From: Variovorax sp. OV700
GTDB taxonomy: Bacteria; Pseudomonadota; Gammaproteobacteria; Burkholderiales; Burkholderiaceae_C
Reading direction: 5' to 3'
Assembly (NCBI RefSeq): GCF_900099805.1
Contig: NZ_FNDR01000010.1
Location: 1 to 64,000, forward strand
DNA: 64,000 nt
Shown: piece after piece, positions 44,557-53,477 of the stretch
Numbering within the stretch: position 1 is the stretch's first letter
Layout: every line of letters begins with the position of its first letter
Made by a program: the position numbers and the translations under genes
Notes under the pieces: model-generated
What the model saw: only the letters and a program-made list of their open reading frames with translations
Told to the model about the DNA's origin: nothing
Databases searched by the model: none

Positions 44557-44771
44557 GGGCTCTCCTGAGGTGGCCACGCAGCGCATGGCAAAAGGATGAG
44601 GGTGCCAAAGCAAATCTTGCGCCGAATCGCTTCGGCGGTGCGGTCCCGGTGTCCCCGGCACAATTGCCGATGGCGCGCAAAGGCCTCCGCCGGCAAGGGC
44701 ATCGCCGCTTCCGGCAACATCGCGCCAGACAGCAACATGGCGGCCACACCCGGGGCCGGAAAGACTCCCAG

Positions 44772-45725
44772 ATGAAAAACATTCTCTTCGTCGCCGATCC
44801 GCTCGACCATTTCAAGATCTACAAGGACACCACGTTCTCGATGATGCGCGAGGCGCAGCGCCGCGGGCACCGCATCGCGGCCTGCCTGCCGGAAGACCTG
44901 CAGTGGGTGTCGGGCGGCATGGTGACGGCCAACGTGCAGCAGATCACGCTCACCGGGGACAGCAAGGCCTGGTACCGCGAGGACATCCGCGAATCGAAGG
45001 CGCTGAAGGACTTCGACGCCGTGCTGATGCGCAAGGACCCGCCCTTCGACGCCGAGTACATCTACGCCACCCACCTGCTCGAACAGGCCGAGCGCGAAGG
45101 CGCGCGCGTGGTCAACAAGCCGCGCTCGCTGCGCGACCATCCCGAGAAGCTCGCGATCATGGAGTTTCCGCAGTTCACCACGCCCACGCTGGTCACTCGC
45201 AGCGCCCAGGCCGTGCGCGACTTCCATGCCGAGCACGGCGACATCATCCTGAAGCCGCTCGACGGCATGGGCGGCATGGGCATCTTCCGCGTCCGGCAGG
45301 ACGGGCTGAACCTCGGCTCCATCGTCGAGACGCTCAACAAGAATGGCGCCGAAACCATCATGGTTCAACGCTTCGTGCCCGACATCGTGCAGGGCGACAA
45401 GCGCATCCTGATCATTGCGGGCGAACCGGCACCGTTCGTGCTGGCGCGCATTCCGCAGGGCTCCGAAGTGCGGGGCAACCTCGCGGCCGGCGGCAAGGGC
45501 GTGGCGCAGCCGCTCACGCCTCGCAACCGCGAAATCGCGGAAACGGTGGGCCGGGCCCTCGCGCCGCGCGGCCTGCTCCTGATCGGGCTCGACGTGATCG
45601 GCGACTCCGTGACCGAGATCAACGTGACCAGCCCGACCTGCTTCCAGGAGATCACCGAACAGACCGGCTTCGACGTGCCGGCGATGTTCATCGATGCGCT
45701 CGAGGCGCAGCTGGCCAGCGCCTGA
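44772..45725 (+). CDS. gshB: Glutathione synthetase
   Basis: ATP-grasp enzyme adding glycine to gamma-glutamylcysteine. The 317-residue product matches the E. coli length (316). Segments: MKNILFVADPLDHFKIYKDTTFSMMREAQRRGH, VLMRKDPPFDAEYIYATHLLE, GDIILKPLDGMGGMGIFRV, RILIIAGEPAPFVLARIPQ and GLLLIGLDVIGDSVTEINVTSPTCFQEI. The ATG at 44772 was chosen; upstream in-frame sequence covers the divergent intergenic region. It converges with the amidotransferase gene, with 13 bp between the stops. Confidence 0.96.
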   Translation: MKNILFVADPLDHFKIYKDTTFSMMREAQRRGHRIAACLPEDLQWVSGGMVTANVQQITLTGDSKAWYREDIRESKALKDFDAVLMRKDPPFDAEYIYATHLLEQAEREGARVVNKPRSLRDHPEKLAIMEFPQFTTPTLVTRSAQAVRDFHAEHGDIILKPLDGMGGMGIFRVRQDGLNLGSIVETLNKNGAETIMVQRFVPDIVQGDKRILIIAGEPAPFVLARIPQGSEVRGNLAAGGKGVAQPLTPRNREIAETVGRALAPRGLLLIGLDVIGDSVTEINVTSPTCFQEITEQTGFDVPAMFIDALEAQLASA

Positions 45726-45738
45726 CGACGCTGGCGGC

Positions 45739-46506
45739 TCAGAACGGCGCGAGCTGTCCGTCCACGAACACGTGAAGTTCGCCGGGCGCGAACGCGGTCC
45801 AGTGCTCGTTGGTGGTGAGCGGCGCGGTTACCACCACCGCCACGCGGTCGTTGGGCGTGGTGTGTTTGGCAAAGTCGATCTCCAGGTCTTCGTCCGATAA
45901 CTGCGCGGTGACGAAGGGGTGGCGGCGCTCCACGTACCAGAGGTTCGTCGAGGCGTGAGCCCAGAGCGCCTGGCCGTTGGACAGCATGAAGTTGAAGGTG
46001 CCGTGGCCCGCAAGCTGCGGCGCCAGTTCGCGCAGCGTGAGCGTGAGTTCCTCGATGCTTGGCACGCCCGCATGCGACTTGGCCAGTTCCTGCATCAGCC
46101 AGCAGAAGGCATGCTCGCTGTCGGTGTTGCCCACGGGGTGGAAGTTGCCGTGCAGGCGCGGACGAAAATCCTTCAGGTCGCCGTTGTGCGCAAACACCCA
46201 GTAGCGGCCCCACAGCTCGCGCACGAAGGGGTGGCAGTTCTGCAGATTGATGGCGCCCTGGGTCGCCTTGCGGATGTGCGCAATGACGTTGCGGCTCTGG
46301 ATGGGGTAGCGCCGGATCAGCTCGGCCACCGGCGATTCGCTCGCCGGCATGTGGTCGACGAAGTGGCGCAGCCCCCGGTCCTCGAAGAACGCGATGCCCC
46401 AGCCGTCGGCGTGATGGTCGGTGCGGCCCCCACGCTGGGCGAACCCCGTAAAGCTGAAGGTCACGTCCGTGGGCGTGTTGCAGTTCATTCCAAGCAGTTG
46501 GCACAT
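45739..46506 (-). CDS. Class II glutamine amidotransferase (YafJ-like)
   Basis: 255 residues starting MCQLLGMNCNTPTDV, where Cys2 becomes the N-terminal nucleophile after methionine removal. Ntn-hydrolase features follow: FAQRGGRTDHHADGWGIAFFED, VIAHIRKATQGAINLQNCHPFVRELWGRYWVFAHNGDLKDF and GNTDSEHAFCWLMQEL. Only the amidotransferase domain is present, with no synthetase domain, as in E. coli YafJ. The physiological substrate is not known for this group. The start at 46506 is fixed by the need for Cys2. Confidence 0.88.
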   Translation of the reverse strand: MCQLLGMNCNTPTDVTFSFTGFAQRGGRTDHHADGWGIAFFEDRGLRHFVDHMPASESPVAELIRRYPIQSRNVIAHIRKATQGAINLQNCHPFVRELWGRYWVFAHNGDLKDFRPRLHGNFHPVGNTDSEHAFCWLMQELAKSHAGVPSIEELTLTLRELAPQLAGHGTFNFMLSNGQALWAHASTNLWYVERRHPFVTAQLSDEDLEIDFAKHTTPNDRVAVVVTAPLTTNEHWTAFAPGELHVFVDGQLAPF

Positions 46507-46556
46507 GGCGCTATTAAAGCGCGTGTGCCAGCCGCCCGGCGAACCCGCCCGCCCGT

Positions 46557-47696
46557 TCAGCGCACGAAACGGCCTTCGGGGGTGACGCGCACCATTTCGA
46601 TGAAGCGCGAGCCGGTGGTGGCGCCAGTCGAGAAGTCGATGTCCATGCCGGCCAGGCGCAGCTTGAGTGCGCGCAGCGTTGCGTGCAGGCGCGCGCGCGT
46701 CAGGTCGCGCCCGGTGCGCTTGAGCGCCTCGATCATCACCAGGCCGTTGAGGTAGCCCTCGAAGCTGCCGTAGCCCACCGGCACCTGCGCGCGTTCGGCC
46801 AGGCGGCGGTAGTCGCGGGTCACCACTTCGACTTCTCCCCACGGATAGGGCATGACCTGCGAGATGGCCAGCCCGCTGGCCTGCAGTTGCACCACCTTGG
46901 CGGTGACCTCGCCCGGCACGACCGACATGCCATAGAACATCGGCTTGCTGCCGGCCTCGTAGGTGGCCTTGATCACCTCGCCGGCCACCGTGCCGGCCAG
47001 GTACATCAGCACGGCCTGCGGACGACCGTCCGCCAGTGTCTTGCCTGCGGCGGCGGAGGTCGAGCCGTCGCCCTTGACCGACACCGTGGCCGTGGGCGCG
47101 AGCTTGTGGGTGGACATGGCCGCCTCGATCAGCTTCACCGCCTCGGTGCCGCCAGGATTATCCAGGTGGGCAATCGCGATCTTGGTCACGCCGATGGTGA
47201 CGAGGTGCTCGACCAGTGCTTGCGCCTCACGTGCATTGCTGGCGCGCACGAAGTACGCCGAGCCCGCCACGCGCTCGCGTGCGCTGTCGCCAACGCCGTA
47301 GCCGCCGACGCTGGGCGCGCCGCTTTGCTGCAGCAGCTTGGATGCGGCGGCCGTGGTGCCTGAGCCCACACAGCCGAAGAACGCGAAAACCTTGTGGTCG
47401 CTCAGCAGCTTGCCGTAGTTCTCCAGCGCTTTCTCGGGCTTCAGCTCATCGTCCAGCGCGATCAGCTTGATCTTGCGTCCGCCCACGCCGCCTTGTTCGT
47501 TGATGGCGTCGAAGGCCAGCGCCGCGCCGTTGTGCACCACCTTGATCTGCGAGCCGAGCGGGCCGCTCAGGACGGCCGAGCTACCGAGCAGGATTTCGGT
47601 GTCGGTCACCCCCACCTCAGCGGCCTGTGCGGACGATAGACGGGCCAGGCCCGCGGCGAAAACCGCCGTCGAGGCGACAAAATTTCTGCGTTGCAT
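46557..47696 (-). CDS. Branched-chain amino-acid-type ABC transporter substrate-binding protein
   Basis: Periplasmic type I binding protein, 379 residues from ATG 47696. It has an export signal MQRRNFVASTAVFAAGLARLSSAQAA that carries a twin-arginine-like RRNF. The mature part contains EILLGSSAVLSGPLGSQIKVVHNGAALAFDAINEQGGVGGRKIKLIALDDELKPEKALENYGKLL, the usual LivJ-like pattern. A second ATG at 47711 and a TTG at 47723 are in frame. No permease or ATPase gene is adjacent; the upstream gene is an MFS exporter, so this is an orphan binding protein. Ligand unknown. Confidence 0.88.
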   Translation of the reverse strand: MQRRNFVASTAVFAAGLARLSSAQAAEVGVTDTEILLGSSAVLSGPLGSQIKVVHNGAALAFDAINEQGGVGGRKIKLIALDDELKPEKALENYGKLLSDHKVFAFFGCVGSGTTAAASKLLQQSGAPSVGGYGVGDSARERVAGSAYFVRASNAREAQALVEHLVTIGVTKIAIAHLDNPGGTEAVKLIEAAMSTHKLAPTATVSVKGDGSTSAAAGKTLADGRPQAVLMYLAGTVAGEVIKATYEAGSKPMFYGMSVVPGEVTAKVVQLQASGLAISQVMPYPWGEVEVVTRDYRRLAERAQVPVGYGSFEGYLNGLVMIEALKRTGRDLTRARLHATLRALKLRLAGMDIDFSTGATTGSRFIEMVRVTPEGRFVR

Positions 47697-47774
47697 CAAA
47701 GACCCATCCATCAAAACTAACAAATTCTCACAATTAGAAACGATGGATGCTTAGGTATTACCGGGTGGATACCC
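47697..47774 (-). other. AT-rich spacer with inverted repeats upstream of the binding-protein gene
   Basis: CATCCATC at 47705-47712 and GATGGATG at 47742-47749 are inverted copies flanking a 29-base AT-rich segment. GGTAT and ATACC at 47754-47758 and 47769-47773 form a second, smaller inverted repeat next to the exporter's stop. The AT content contrasts with the flanking genes, which suggests a promoter or operator region for the binding-protein gene. No clear hexamers were found. Confidence 0.4.
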
Positions 47775-49253
47775 TTACTGCGCCGGACGGCGCAATTGCC
47801 ACGCCGCGCAGATGGCCAGGGCGCACAAGCCGGCCAGCATGGCAAACACTTCGTCGAAGGCTGCCAGCCGCGCGGGGCTGGTCGCGGCATTGGCCAGCGA
47901 ATCGCCATGCGCCGCCAGGCGCCACTCGAGCACGATGGCGCACAGGCTCACGCCGGCCGCGCCGCCCAGCATCCGCAGAAAGTTGATCGCGCTGGCGCCT
48001 TGCGGAATCAGCGGTTTGGCGAGCGGTCGCATCGAGCCGAGGTTGAGCGAAGGCAGGATGAAGCCGAGCCCGATGCGCCCGATGATGGCAAACGCCACCA
48101 GCAGCCAGAGTGCACTGTCGAGCCGGAGCACCATCATCAGCGCGAAGGAGGCCGCCAGCAGCGCGAGCCCGATGCTCACCAGCATCCACGTCGGCTGCCG
48201 GTCGGCCAGCCGGCCCACGCCGGCGATGGTCACGGCCAGCACGATGCCCGCCGGCAGCAGGATGGTGCCTACGTGCGAGGCCGACAACTGCAGCCCGACC
48301 TGCATGTACACGGGCAAGAGGTAGGTCGAGCCGAACAGCGCCGTTCCATAGATGAAGGCCACCACGCTGCCCATGGCGAATTGGCGGTACTGGAAGAGTC
48401 CCAGGTTCATCAGCGGTTCGCCGCCGCTGGCCGCGAGCCGGCGCTGCCACCAGACGAAGCCGGCAAACGCCAGTACCGCGCCCCCAAGCAGCAGGCCGGC
48501 CTGCAGCGGCGAGTCGCCGCGCAGTTCGACCAGCCCGTTCAGCAAGCAAAGGGTGCCCACGGTGCCCAGCGCCAGGCCGCGCCAGTCGAGCCCGTTGCCG
48601 CGCGTGGCGGCCACGCCACCGGGCGCCGTGGTGGGCAGGAACTTGTAGGCCAGCCAGAGCGAGGCCAGGCAGAACGGCACCACCATGAAGAAGATCGAGC
48701 GCCAGCCGAACAGGTCGACCAGCACACCGCCGATGCTCGGCCCGATGGCCGGCGCCAACACCACGCCCATGCCGAAGATGCCGCTGGCGCGCCCCTGCTC
48801 ATGCGGCTCGAAGGCACGCAGGATGATGATGGCGGGAATGGGCTGCACCACGCCCGCTGCCAGCCCTTCGGCCACGCGCGCCAGCAGCACCAGCGAGAAG
48901 TCGTTGGCCAGGCCGCCGCCAATACCGCCCGCGAGCAGAAGCACCATGGTGCCCGCATAGGTGCGCCGGTAGCCGTAGCGCGACAGCAGCCAGGGCGTGG
49001 TCAGCATCGAGACGGTCATGGACACCATGAAACCCGAGCTGACCCATTGCGCCCGCTCCTGGCCGAGCGAGAAGTGGTGGCTCATACCGGGGATCGCCAC
49101 GTTGACGATGGTCGAGGACATGATCGACGCCATCACCCCCACCATGACCGAAAGCAGCAGGTACCAGCGGTAGCGCGGGCCGTAGCGTTCGCGCATCGTT
49201 CCAAGGGTGGGCGTGGCCGGCGGTGCGGCTTCTGGCGGGGGAGTGGGGGTCAT
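47775..49253 (-). CDS. MFS transporter, DHA2 (EmrB/QacA) family
   Basis: Predicted drug or metabolite exporter, 492 residues with about 14 membrane segments. Family features include SIMSSTIVNVAIPGMSHHF in the first helix, QWVSSGFMVSMTVSMLTTPWLLSRYGYRRTY, EGLAAGVVQPIPAIIIL, and GRASGIFGMGVVLAPAIGPSIGGVLVDLFGWRSIFF, the motif C region of antiporters. No adjacent membrane fusion protein (EmrA) is present. The start at 49253 gives a proline-rich cytoplasmic N-terminus. Substrate cannot be inferred. Confidence 0.88.
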   Translation of the reverse strand: MTPTPPPEAAPPATPTLGTMRERYGPRYRWYLLLSVMVGVMASIMSSTIVNVAIPGMSHHFSLGQERAQWVSSGFMVSMTVSMLTTPWLLSRYGYRRTYAGTMVLLLAGGIGGGLANDFSLVLLARVAEGLAAGVVQPIPAIIILRAFEPHEQGRASGIFGMGVVLAPAIGPSIGGVLVDLFGWRSIFFMVVPFCLASLWLAYKFLPTTAPGGVAATRGNGLDWRGLALGTVGTLCLLNGLVELRGDSPLQAGLLLGGAVLAFAGFVWWQRRLAASGGEPLMNLGLFQYRQFAMGSVVAFIYGTALFGSTYLLPVYMQVGLQLSASHVGTILLPAGIVLAVTIAGVGRLADRQPTWMLVSIGLALLAASFALMMVLRLDSALWLLVAFAIIGRIGLGFILPSLNLGSMRPLAKPLIPQGASAINFLRMLGGAAGVSLCAIVLEWRLAAHGDSLANAATSPARLAAFDEVFAMLAGLCALAICAAWQLRRPAQ

Positions 49254-49380
49254 GAGACGCCGGCCCGGCCTGGATGCGGGTCCGTCGTCCTACAAGCATA
49301 TCGGTCTTTGCGCGGCGAGGCATGCGCCCGGCCGCTCCACAATGCATGCGCTGTCCCGCCTTGCCCCTCAGAACAACGAC

Positions 49381-50775
49381 ATGAACCTTCAACCCGGCGC
49401 TCCAGCCGACGCTTCCGATCCGGTCGCGGCGCCCAACCTCGCGTCCGAGCTTGCGGCGCCGACCGTCAGCCGCGCCTATCGCTGCCAATGCGGGCGCCCG
49501 GTGTTCCTGCGCAACAGCCAATGCCTGGCCTGCCACACGCCGCTCGGGTACGTGATCGACCGGCTCGGTGTGGTGCCGCTGGCGCTGATCCAGGGCGAGG
49601 CCGAAGCCCGAACGGAAGGCGTAGGCGAAGGGGAGAGCGAAGCCCAAGGTGCCGAGCCCGACACATTCACCGTGTTCGGCAACCCGGACGGCAAGAGATA
49701 CCGCCGCTGCGCCAATCTCCTGACCGCCGCCAGCTGCAACTGGATGGTGCCAGCGCCGCGCGAAGGTGACGACCCTGCCTTCAACACCGACGGCCTCGCG
49801 CCCGGCTTTTGCCTGTCGTGCAGCGTCACCCGAACCATTCCCGATCTGTCGGTGGAACGGAATGGCGAGCTCTGGCGCAAGCTCGAGCATGCGAAGCGCA
49901 GGCTCATCTCGCAGCTGCTGGCGCTCGGGCTGCCGGTGGTTAGCCGCCATGCCGATCCGGTGCACGGCCTGGCTTTCGACTTTCTCGGCAACATGCCGGG
50001 CGCCCCGCATGTGATGACGGGGCATGAACACGGCGTGATCACCCTCAACGCCGAAGAGGCCGAGGACGCGGTGCGCGAACGCATCCGGGCCGAGATGCGC
50101 GAGCCCTACCGCACGCTGCTCGGCCATTTCCGCCATGAGATCGGCCACTACTACTGGGACCTGCTGGTGCAGCCCACGCCCTGGCTCGAAGAGTTTCGCG
50201 CGCTCTTCGGCGACGAGCGCGCCGACTACACCGCGGCACTGCAGACGCACTACGAACAGGGCCCCCCACCCGACTGGTCCAATCGCTTCGTGAGCAGCTA
50301 CGCGAGCATGCATCCGTGGGAAGACTGGGCCGAGACATGGGCCCATTACCTGCACATGGCCGACACCACCGACACGGCCATGAGCTTTGGCGTGGACGCC
50401 ACCAACGTGGAGCTCGCGAGCGACCTGTTCACCACCGATGACCTGTGGCAGCCCGAGCACCCCGGCGCGAACAAGTTCCTGGATTTTCTCAACGGCTGGG
50501 TGCTGCTCACCAACGTGCTCAATGAACTCTCGCGCAGCATGGGGCAGCCCGACTACTACCCCTTCGTGCTGCCGCGCGCGGCCGTGGGCAAGCTCCAGTT
50601 CATCCATTGCGTGGTCACGCAGCAGCGCGACACGACGGTGTCGGCCGCGGCCGCGCCGGATGTACCGCTTCCGCCGCAGCCCGAGCCTCCCGTTTCGGCG
50701 CCGGCGCCGGCAGCCGTGCCTACTCCGGTGCAGTCACAGGCGCAAGTCCAGCAGCAGAACACCGCTCAGTCCTGA
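49381..50775 (+). CDS. Zinc-ribbon putative metallopeptidase
   Basis: 464 residues. The N-terminal zinc-ribbon segment has CQCGRPVFLRNSQCLACHTPLG, then further cysteines in RRCANLLTAASCNW and FCLSCSVTRTIPDL. The catalytic-type motif HEIGH is at 252-256, followed by YYWDLLV and later the acidic segment HPWEDWAETWAHYLHM, as in the uncharacterised zinc-dependent peptidases of the Peptidase_Mx type. A 25-residue Glu/Gly-rich insertion near residue 75 and a proline/alanine/glutamine tail after residue 410 are not part of the core and probably disordered. An in-frame ATG at 49342 would add 13 residues. Confidence 0.82.
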   Translation: MNLQPGAPADASDPVAAPNLASELAAPTVSRAYRCQCGRPVFLRNSQCLACHTPLGYVIDRLGVVPLALIQGEAEARTEGVGEGESEAQGAEPDTFTVFGNPDGKRYRRCANLLTAASCNWMVPAPREGDDPAFNTDGLAPGFCLSCSVTRTIPDLSVERNGELWRKLEHAKRRLISQLLALGLPVVSRHADPVHGLAFDFLGNMPGAPHVMTGHEHGVITLNAEEAEDAVRERIRAEMREPYRTLLGHFRHEIGHYYWDLLVQPTPWLEEFRALFGDERADYTAALQTHYEQGPPPDWSNRFVSSYASMHPWEDWAETWAHYLHMADTTDTAMSFGVDATNVELASDLFTTDDLWQPEHPGANKFLDFLNGWVLLTNVLNELSRSMGQPDYYPFVLPRAAVGKLQFIHCVVTQQRDTTVSAAAAPDVPLPPQPEPPVSAPAPAAVPTPVQSQAQVQQQNTAQS

Positions 50776-51005
50776 GGCGCGGCGGCAGGCGTTCCCGCGG
50801 CGCAGCGGACGCAGATGCAGGCCTTGCCGCGCGATGCTTCCGGCAGCGATGCGAGCGGCGCGTTGCGGAAGTCGGTCGCCATGCACCAGCAGGGCGGTTG
50901 TGCCTGGCCGGTTTCGCGCGCGAGTTCCATCGCGCAGCGGTTCTCTTCCCCGCACAGCGGACAGCGCGTGGCGTCGATGGTGTCCAGGGCGTCTATCGTG
51001 CGCAT
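50766..51005 (-). CDS. Cysteine-rich CWC family protein
   Basis: 79 residues with nine cysteines: CPLCGEENRCAME, PPCWCMATDF and CICVRC. This matches the small cysteine-rich CWC family, presumed metal-binding, function unknown. The start codon shares one base with the pfp stop (TGATG at 51003-51007), so it is coupled to and transcribed with pfp. Its 3' end overlaps the end of the convergent peptidase gene by 10 bp. Confidence 0.8.
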   Translation of the reverse strand: MRTIDALDTIDATRCPLCGEENRCAMELARETGQAQPPCWCMATDFRNAPLASLPEASRGKACICVRCAAGTPAAAPQD

Positions 51006-52261
51006 CAGGCGAGCTCGAAGGCCGGGAGCTTCTTCGCCACGGCGACGTTTTGCAAGGTTGCGTACACCGGCAGCCCGTTGCGGTAGGCGGGGTAATCCTC
51101 GCCCTCGATCAGCGGAAGCAGGTAGAGCCTGCACTTGTCGGTGATGCCCCAGCCGTCGTCCGAGATGAAGTCGCGCGGCATCGGCTTCTCGACGTTGGCC
51201 ACCGCGTCGAGCGGCGCGCTGCCGATGCGGTAGGCGTAGGGTGAATCGGAGGTGCGTTCGATGGTCGGCATCACCGCGTTGCGGCCTTCCAGCGCGAGCT
51301 CGACTGCGCGCTGGCCCAGTTCGTAGGCCTGCTTCACGTCGGTGGCCGAGGCGATGTGCCGCGCCGCGCGCTGCAAGTAGTCGGCCACGGCCCAGTGGAA
51401 CTTGTGGCCCAGCGCGTCCTTGACCATCTGCGCTACCACCGGCGCGGCGCCGCCGAGCTGCGCATGGCCGAACGCGTCGCGCGTGCCCTGCTCGGCCAGG
51501 AAGGTGCCGTCGGGGTAATGGCAGCCTTCGGACACCACCACCGAGCAGTAGCCGTGCTGCTTCACCAGCTCATCCACGCGCGAGATAAAGCGCGCCTTGT
51601 CGAACTCGATTTCGGGGAACAGCACCACCACCGGAATGCCGTGGTCCGCCGCCAGCCCGCCCGCCGCGGCAATCCAGCCCGCATGCCGCCCCATCACCTC
51701 GAGCACGAACACCTTGGTGGACGTTGCAGCCATCGAGCGCACGTCGAACGAGGCTTCAAGCGTCGACACCGCCACGTACTTGGCCACCGAGCCGAAGCCC
51801 GGGCAGCAGTCGGTCAGCGGCAGGTCGTTGTCGATGGTCTTGGGCACGTGGATGGCCTGCAGCGGATAGCCGAGCGACTGCGACAGCTGGCTCACCTTGA
51901 AGCAGGTGTCGGCCGAATCGCCGCCGCCGTTGTAGAAGAAGTAGCCGATGCCGTGCGCCTTGAACACCTCGATGAGGCGCTCGTATTCGCGCCGGTTCTT
52001 TTCGAGCGACTTGAGCTTGTAGCGGCATGAGCCGAAAGCGCCTGCGGGCGTGGTGCGAAGCGCCGCAATGGCCTCGGCCGGTTCGGCGCCGGTGTCGATC
52101 AGGTCTTCGGTGAGCGCGCCGATGATGCCGTTGCGCCCGGCATAGAGCTGGCCGATGCGGTCCGGATGTTTTCGTGCCGTCTCGATCACGCCGCAGGCCG
52201 ACGCATTGATGACCGAGGTGACGCCGCCCGACTGGGCGTAGAAGGCGTTGAGGATGGGCAT
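51005..52261 (-). CDS. pfp: 6-phosphofructokinase, probably pyrophosphate-dependent
   Basis: Phosphorylates fructose-6-phosphate in glycolysis, or works in reverse. The product has 418 residues. The donor-binding motif reads YNGGGDS at 110-116 with Asp115, where ATP-type enzymes have a glycine (GGDGS). The next motif reads PKTIDNDLPLTD with Lys141, where ATP enzymes have a glycine (PGTIDND). Both changes are the known marks of PPi-dependent enzymes. Substrate-site segments STKVFVLEVMGRHAGWIAAAGGL and VVVSEGCHYPDG are present. It is coupled to the CWC gene. Confidence 0.88.
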   Translation of the reverse strand: MPILNAFYAQSGGVTSVINASACGVIETARKHPDRIGQLYAGRNGIIGALTEDLIDTGAEPAEAIAALRTTPAGAFGSCRYKLKSLEKNRREYERLIEVFKAHGIGYFFYNGGGDSADTCFKVSQLSQSLGYPLQAIHVPKTIDNDLPLTDCCPGFGSVAKYVAVSTLEASFDVRSMAATSTKVFVLEVMGRHAGWIAAAGGLAADHGIPVVVLFPEIEFDKARFISRVDELVKQHGYCSVVVSEGCHYPDGTFLAEQGTRDAFGHAQLGGAAPVVAQMVKDALGHKFHWAVADYLQRAARHIASATDVKQAYELGQRAVELALEGRNAVMPTIERTSDSPYAYRIGSAPLDAVANVEKPMPRDFISDDGWGITDKCRLYLLPLIEGEDYPAYRNGLPVYATLQNVAVAKKLPAFELA

Positions 52262-52309
52262 GCGACCATTCTCCCGCAGCCCTTCGCCGGGCGCCAGTGC
52301 CCCTCGGTT

Positions 52310-53473
52310 TCAGCGCCCGCCAAGCCCCATCGCGCGCGTGATCACTTCCTTCATGATCTCGTTGGTGCCGCCATAGATGCGCTGCACCCGCGCATCGGCA
52401 TACGCGCGCGTGATCGGGTATTCCCACATGAAGCCGTAGCCACCGTGCAGCTGCACGCACTCGTCCATCACCTTGCACTGCAGGTCGGTGGTCCAGTACT
52501 TGGCCATGCTGGCAGTGGCGGTATCGAGCTTTTCGGCCATCAACAGCTCGATGCACTTGTCGACGAACACTTGCGCCACCTGCACCTCGGTTTGCAGCTC
52601 GGCCAGCGTGTAGCGCGTGTTCTGGTAATTGCCGACAGGCTGGCCGAACACCTTGCGGTCCTTCACATAGGCCACGGTCTGGTCGATGGCGGCCTGCGAT
52701 GCGGCCACCGCGCTGATTGCAATCTGCAGCCGCTCCCACGGCAGCTGCTCCATCAGGCAGACGAAGCCGCGGTTCAGCTGCGCGGCGTCGCCGAGCAGCG
52801 CATCGGCCGGCAGATGCACGTCGTTGAAGAACAGCTCGGAGGTGTCCTGCGCCTTCAGCCCCAGCTTCTTGAGCCGCTTGCCTTTTTCGAAGCCCGGCGT
52901 GCCGCGCTCGACCAGGAACAGGCTGGTGCCTTTCGCACCGGCGGCCGGGTCGGTCTTGGCCACCACGATCACCAGGTCGGCATGCCAGCCGTTGGTGATG
53001 AAGGTCTTGCTGCCGTTGAGCAGGTAGCTCCCGTCGGCCTGCTTCAGCGCGCTGGTCTTCACCGCCTGCAGATCGCTGCCCGCACCGGGCTCGCTCATCG
53101 CGATGGCGCCGACCATCTCGCCGCTCGCGAGCTTGGGCAGGTAGCGCTGCTTCTGTGCCTCGGTGCCATAGCGCAGGATGTACGGTGCCACGATCTCGCT
53201 GTGCAGCCCGAAGCCGATGCCTGTGAAGCCGCGCGCCCAAAGCTCCTCGAACTGGATCACCGAATAAAGCAGGTCGGCGCCCGCGCCGCCATATTCCTCG
53301 GGCAGCGCCATGCAGAGAAAGCCGTTCTCGCCGGCCTTCGACCATACGGCGCGGTCCACGTAGCCCTGTTCTTCCCACGCTTCGTGGAAGGGCGCGATCT
53401 CCTTGTCCATGAAGCGGCGGAAGCTGTCGCGAAAGGCCTCGTGGTCGGCGCTAAAGAGCGTGCGTTCGATCAT
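52310..53473 (-). CDS. Acyl-CoA dehydrogenase
   Basis: FAD enzyme that oxidises acyl-CoA to enoyl-CoA; 387 residues. FAD and substrate motifs: AMSEPGAGSDLQAVKT near 125-140, FITNGWHADLVIVVAKT, and QLHGGYGFMWEYPITRAYADARVQRIYGGTNEIMKEVI. The C-terminal segment is YGGTNE, not the YEGT of short- and medium-chain enzymes. The likely base is instead Glu247 in LPWERLQIA, the position used by isovaleryl-CoA and long-chain dehydrogenases. It is the last gene of a three-gene operon, 4 bp after the enoyl-CoA hydratase stop. Confidence 0.92.
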   Translation of the reverse strand: MIERTLFSADHEAFRDSFRRFMDKEIAPFHEAWEEQGYVDRAVWSKAGENGFLCMALPEEYGGAGADLLYSVIQFEELWARGFTGIGFGLHSEIVAPYILRYGTEAQKQRYLPKLASGEMVGAIAMSEPGAGSDLQAVKTSALKQADGSYLLNGSKTFITNGWHADLVIVVAKTDPAAGAKGTSLFLVERGTPGFEKGKRLKKLGLKAQDTSELFFNDVHLPADALLGDAAQLNRGFVCLMEQLPWERLQIAISAVAASQAAIDQTVAYVKDRKVFGQPVGNYQNTRYTLAELQTEVQVAQVFVDKCIELLMAEKLDTATASMAKYWTTDLQCKVMDECVQLHGGYGFMWEYPITRAYADARVQRIYGGTNEIMKEVITRAMGLGGR

Positions 53474-53477
53474 GGCC

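Noticed and set aside
48110-48350. Possible small genes inside the MFS region on the plus strand
   Set aside because: They have no ribosome binding sites and lie opposite a complete transporter gene.
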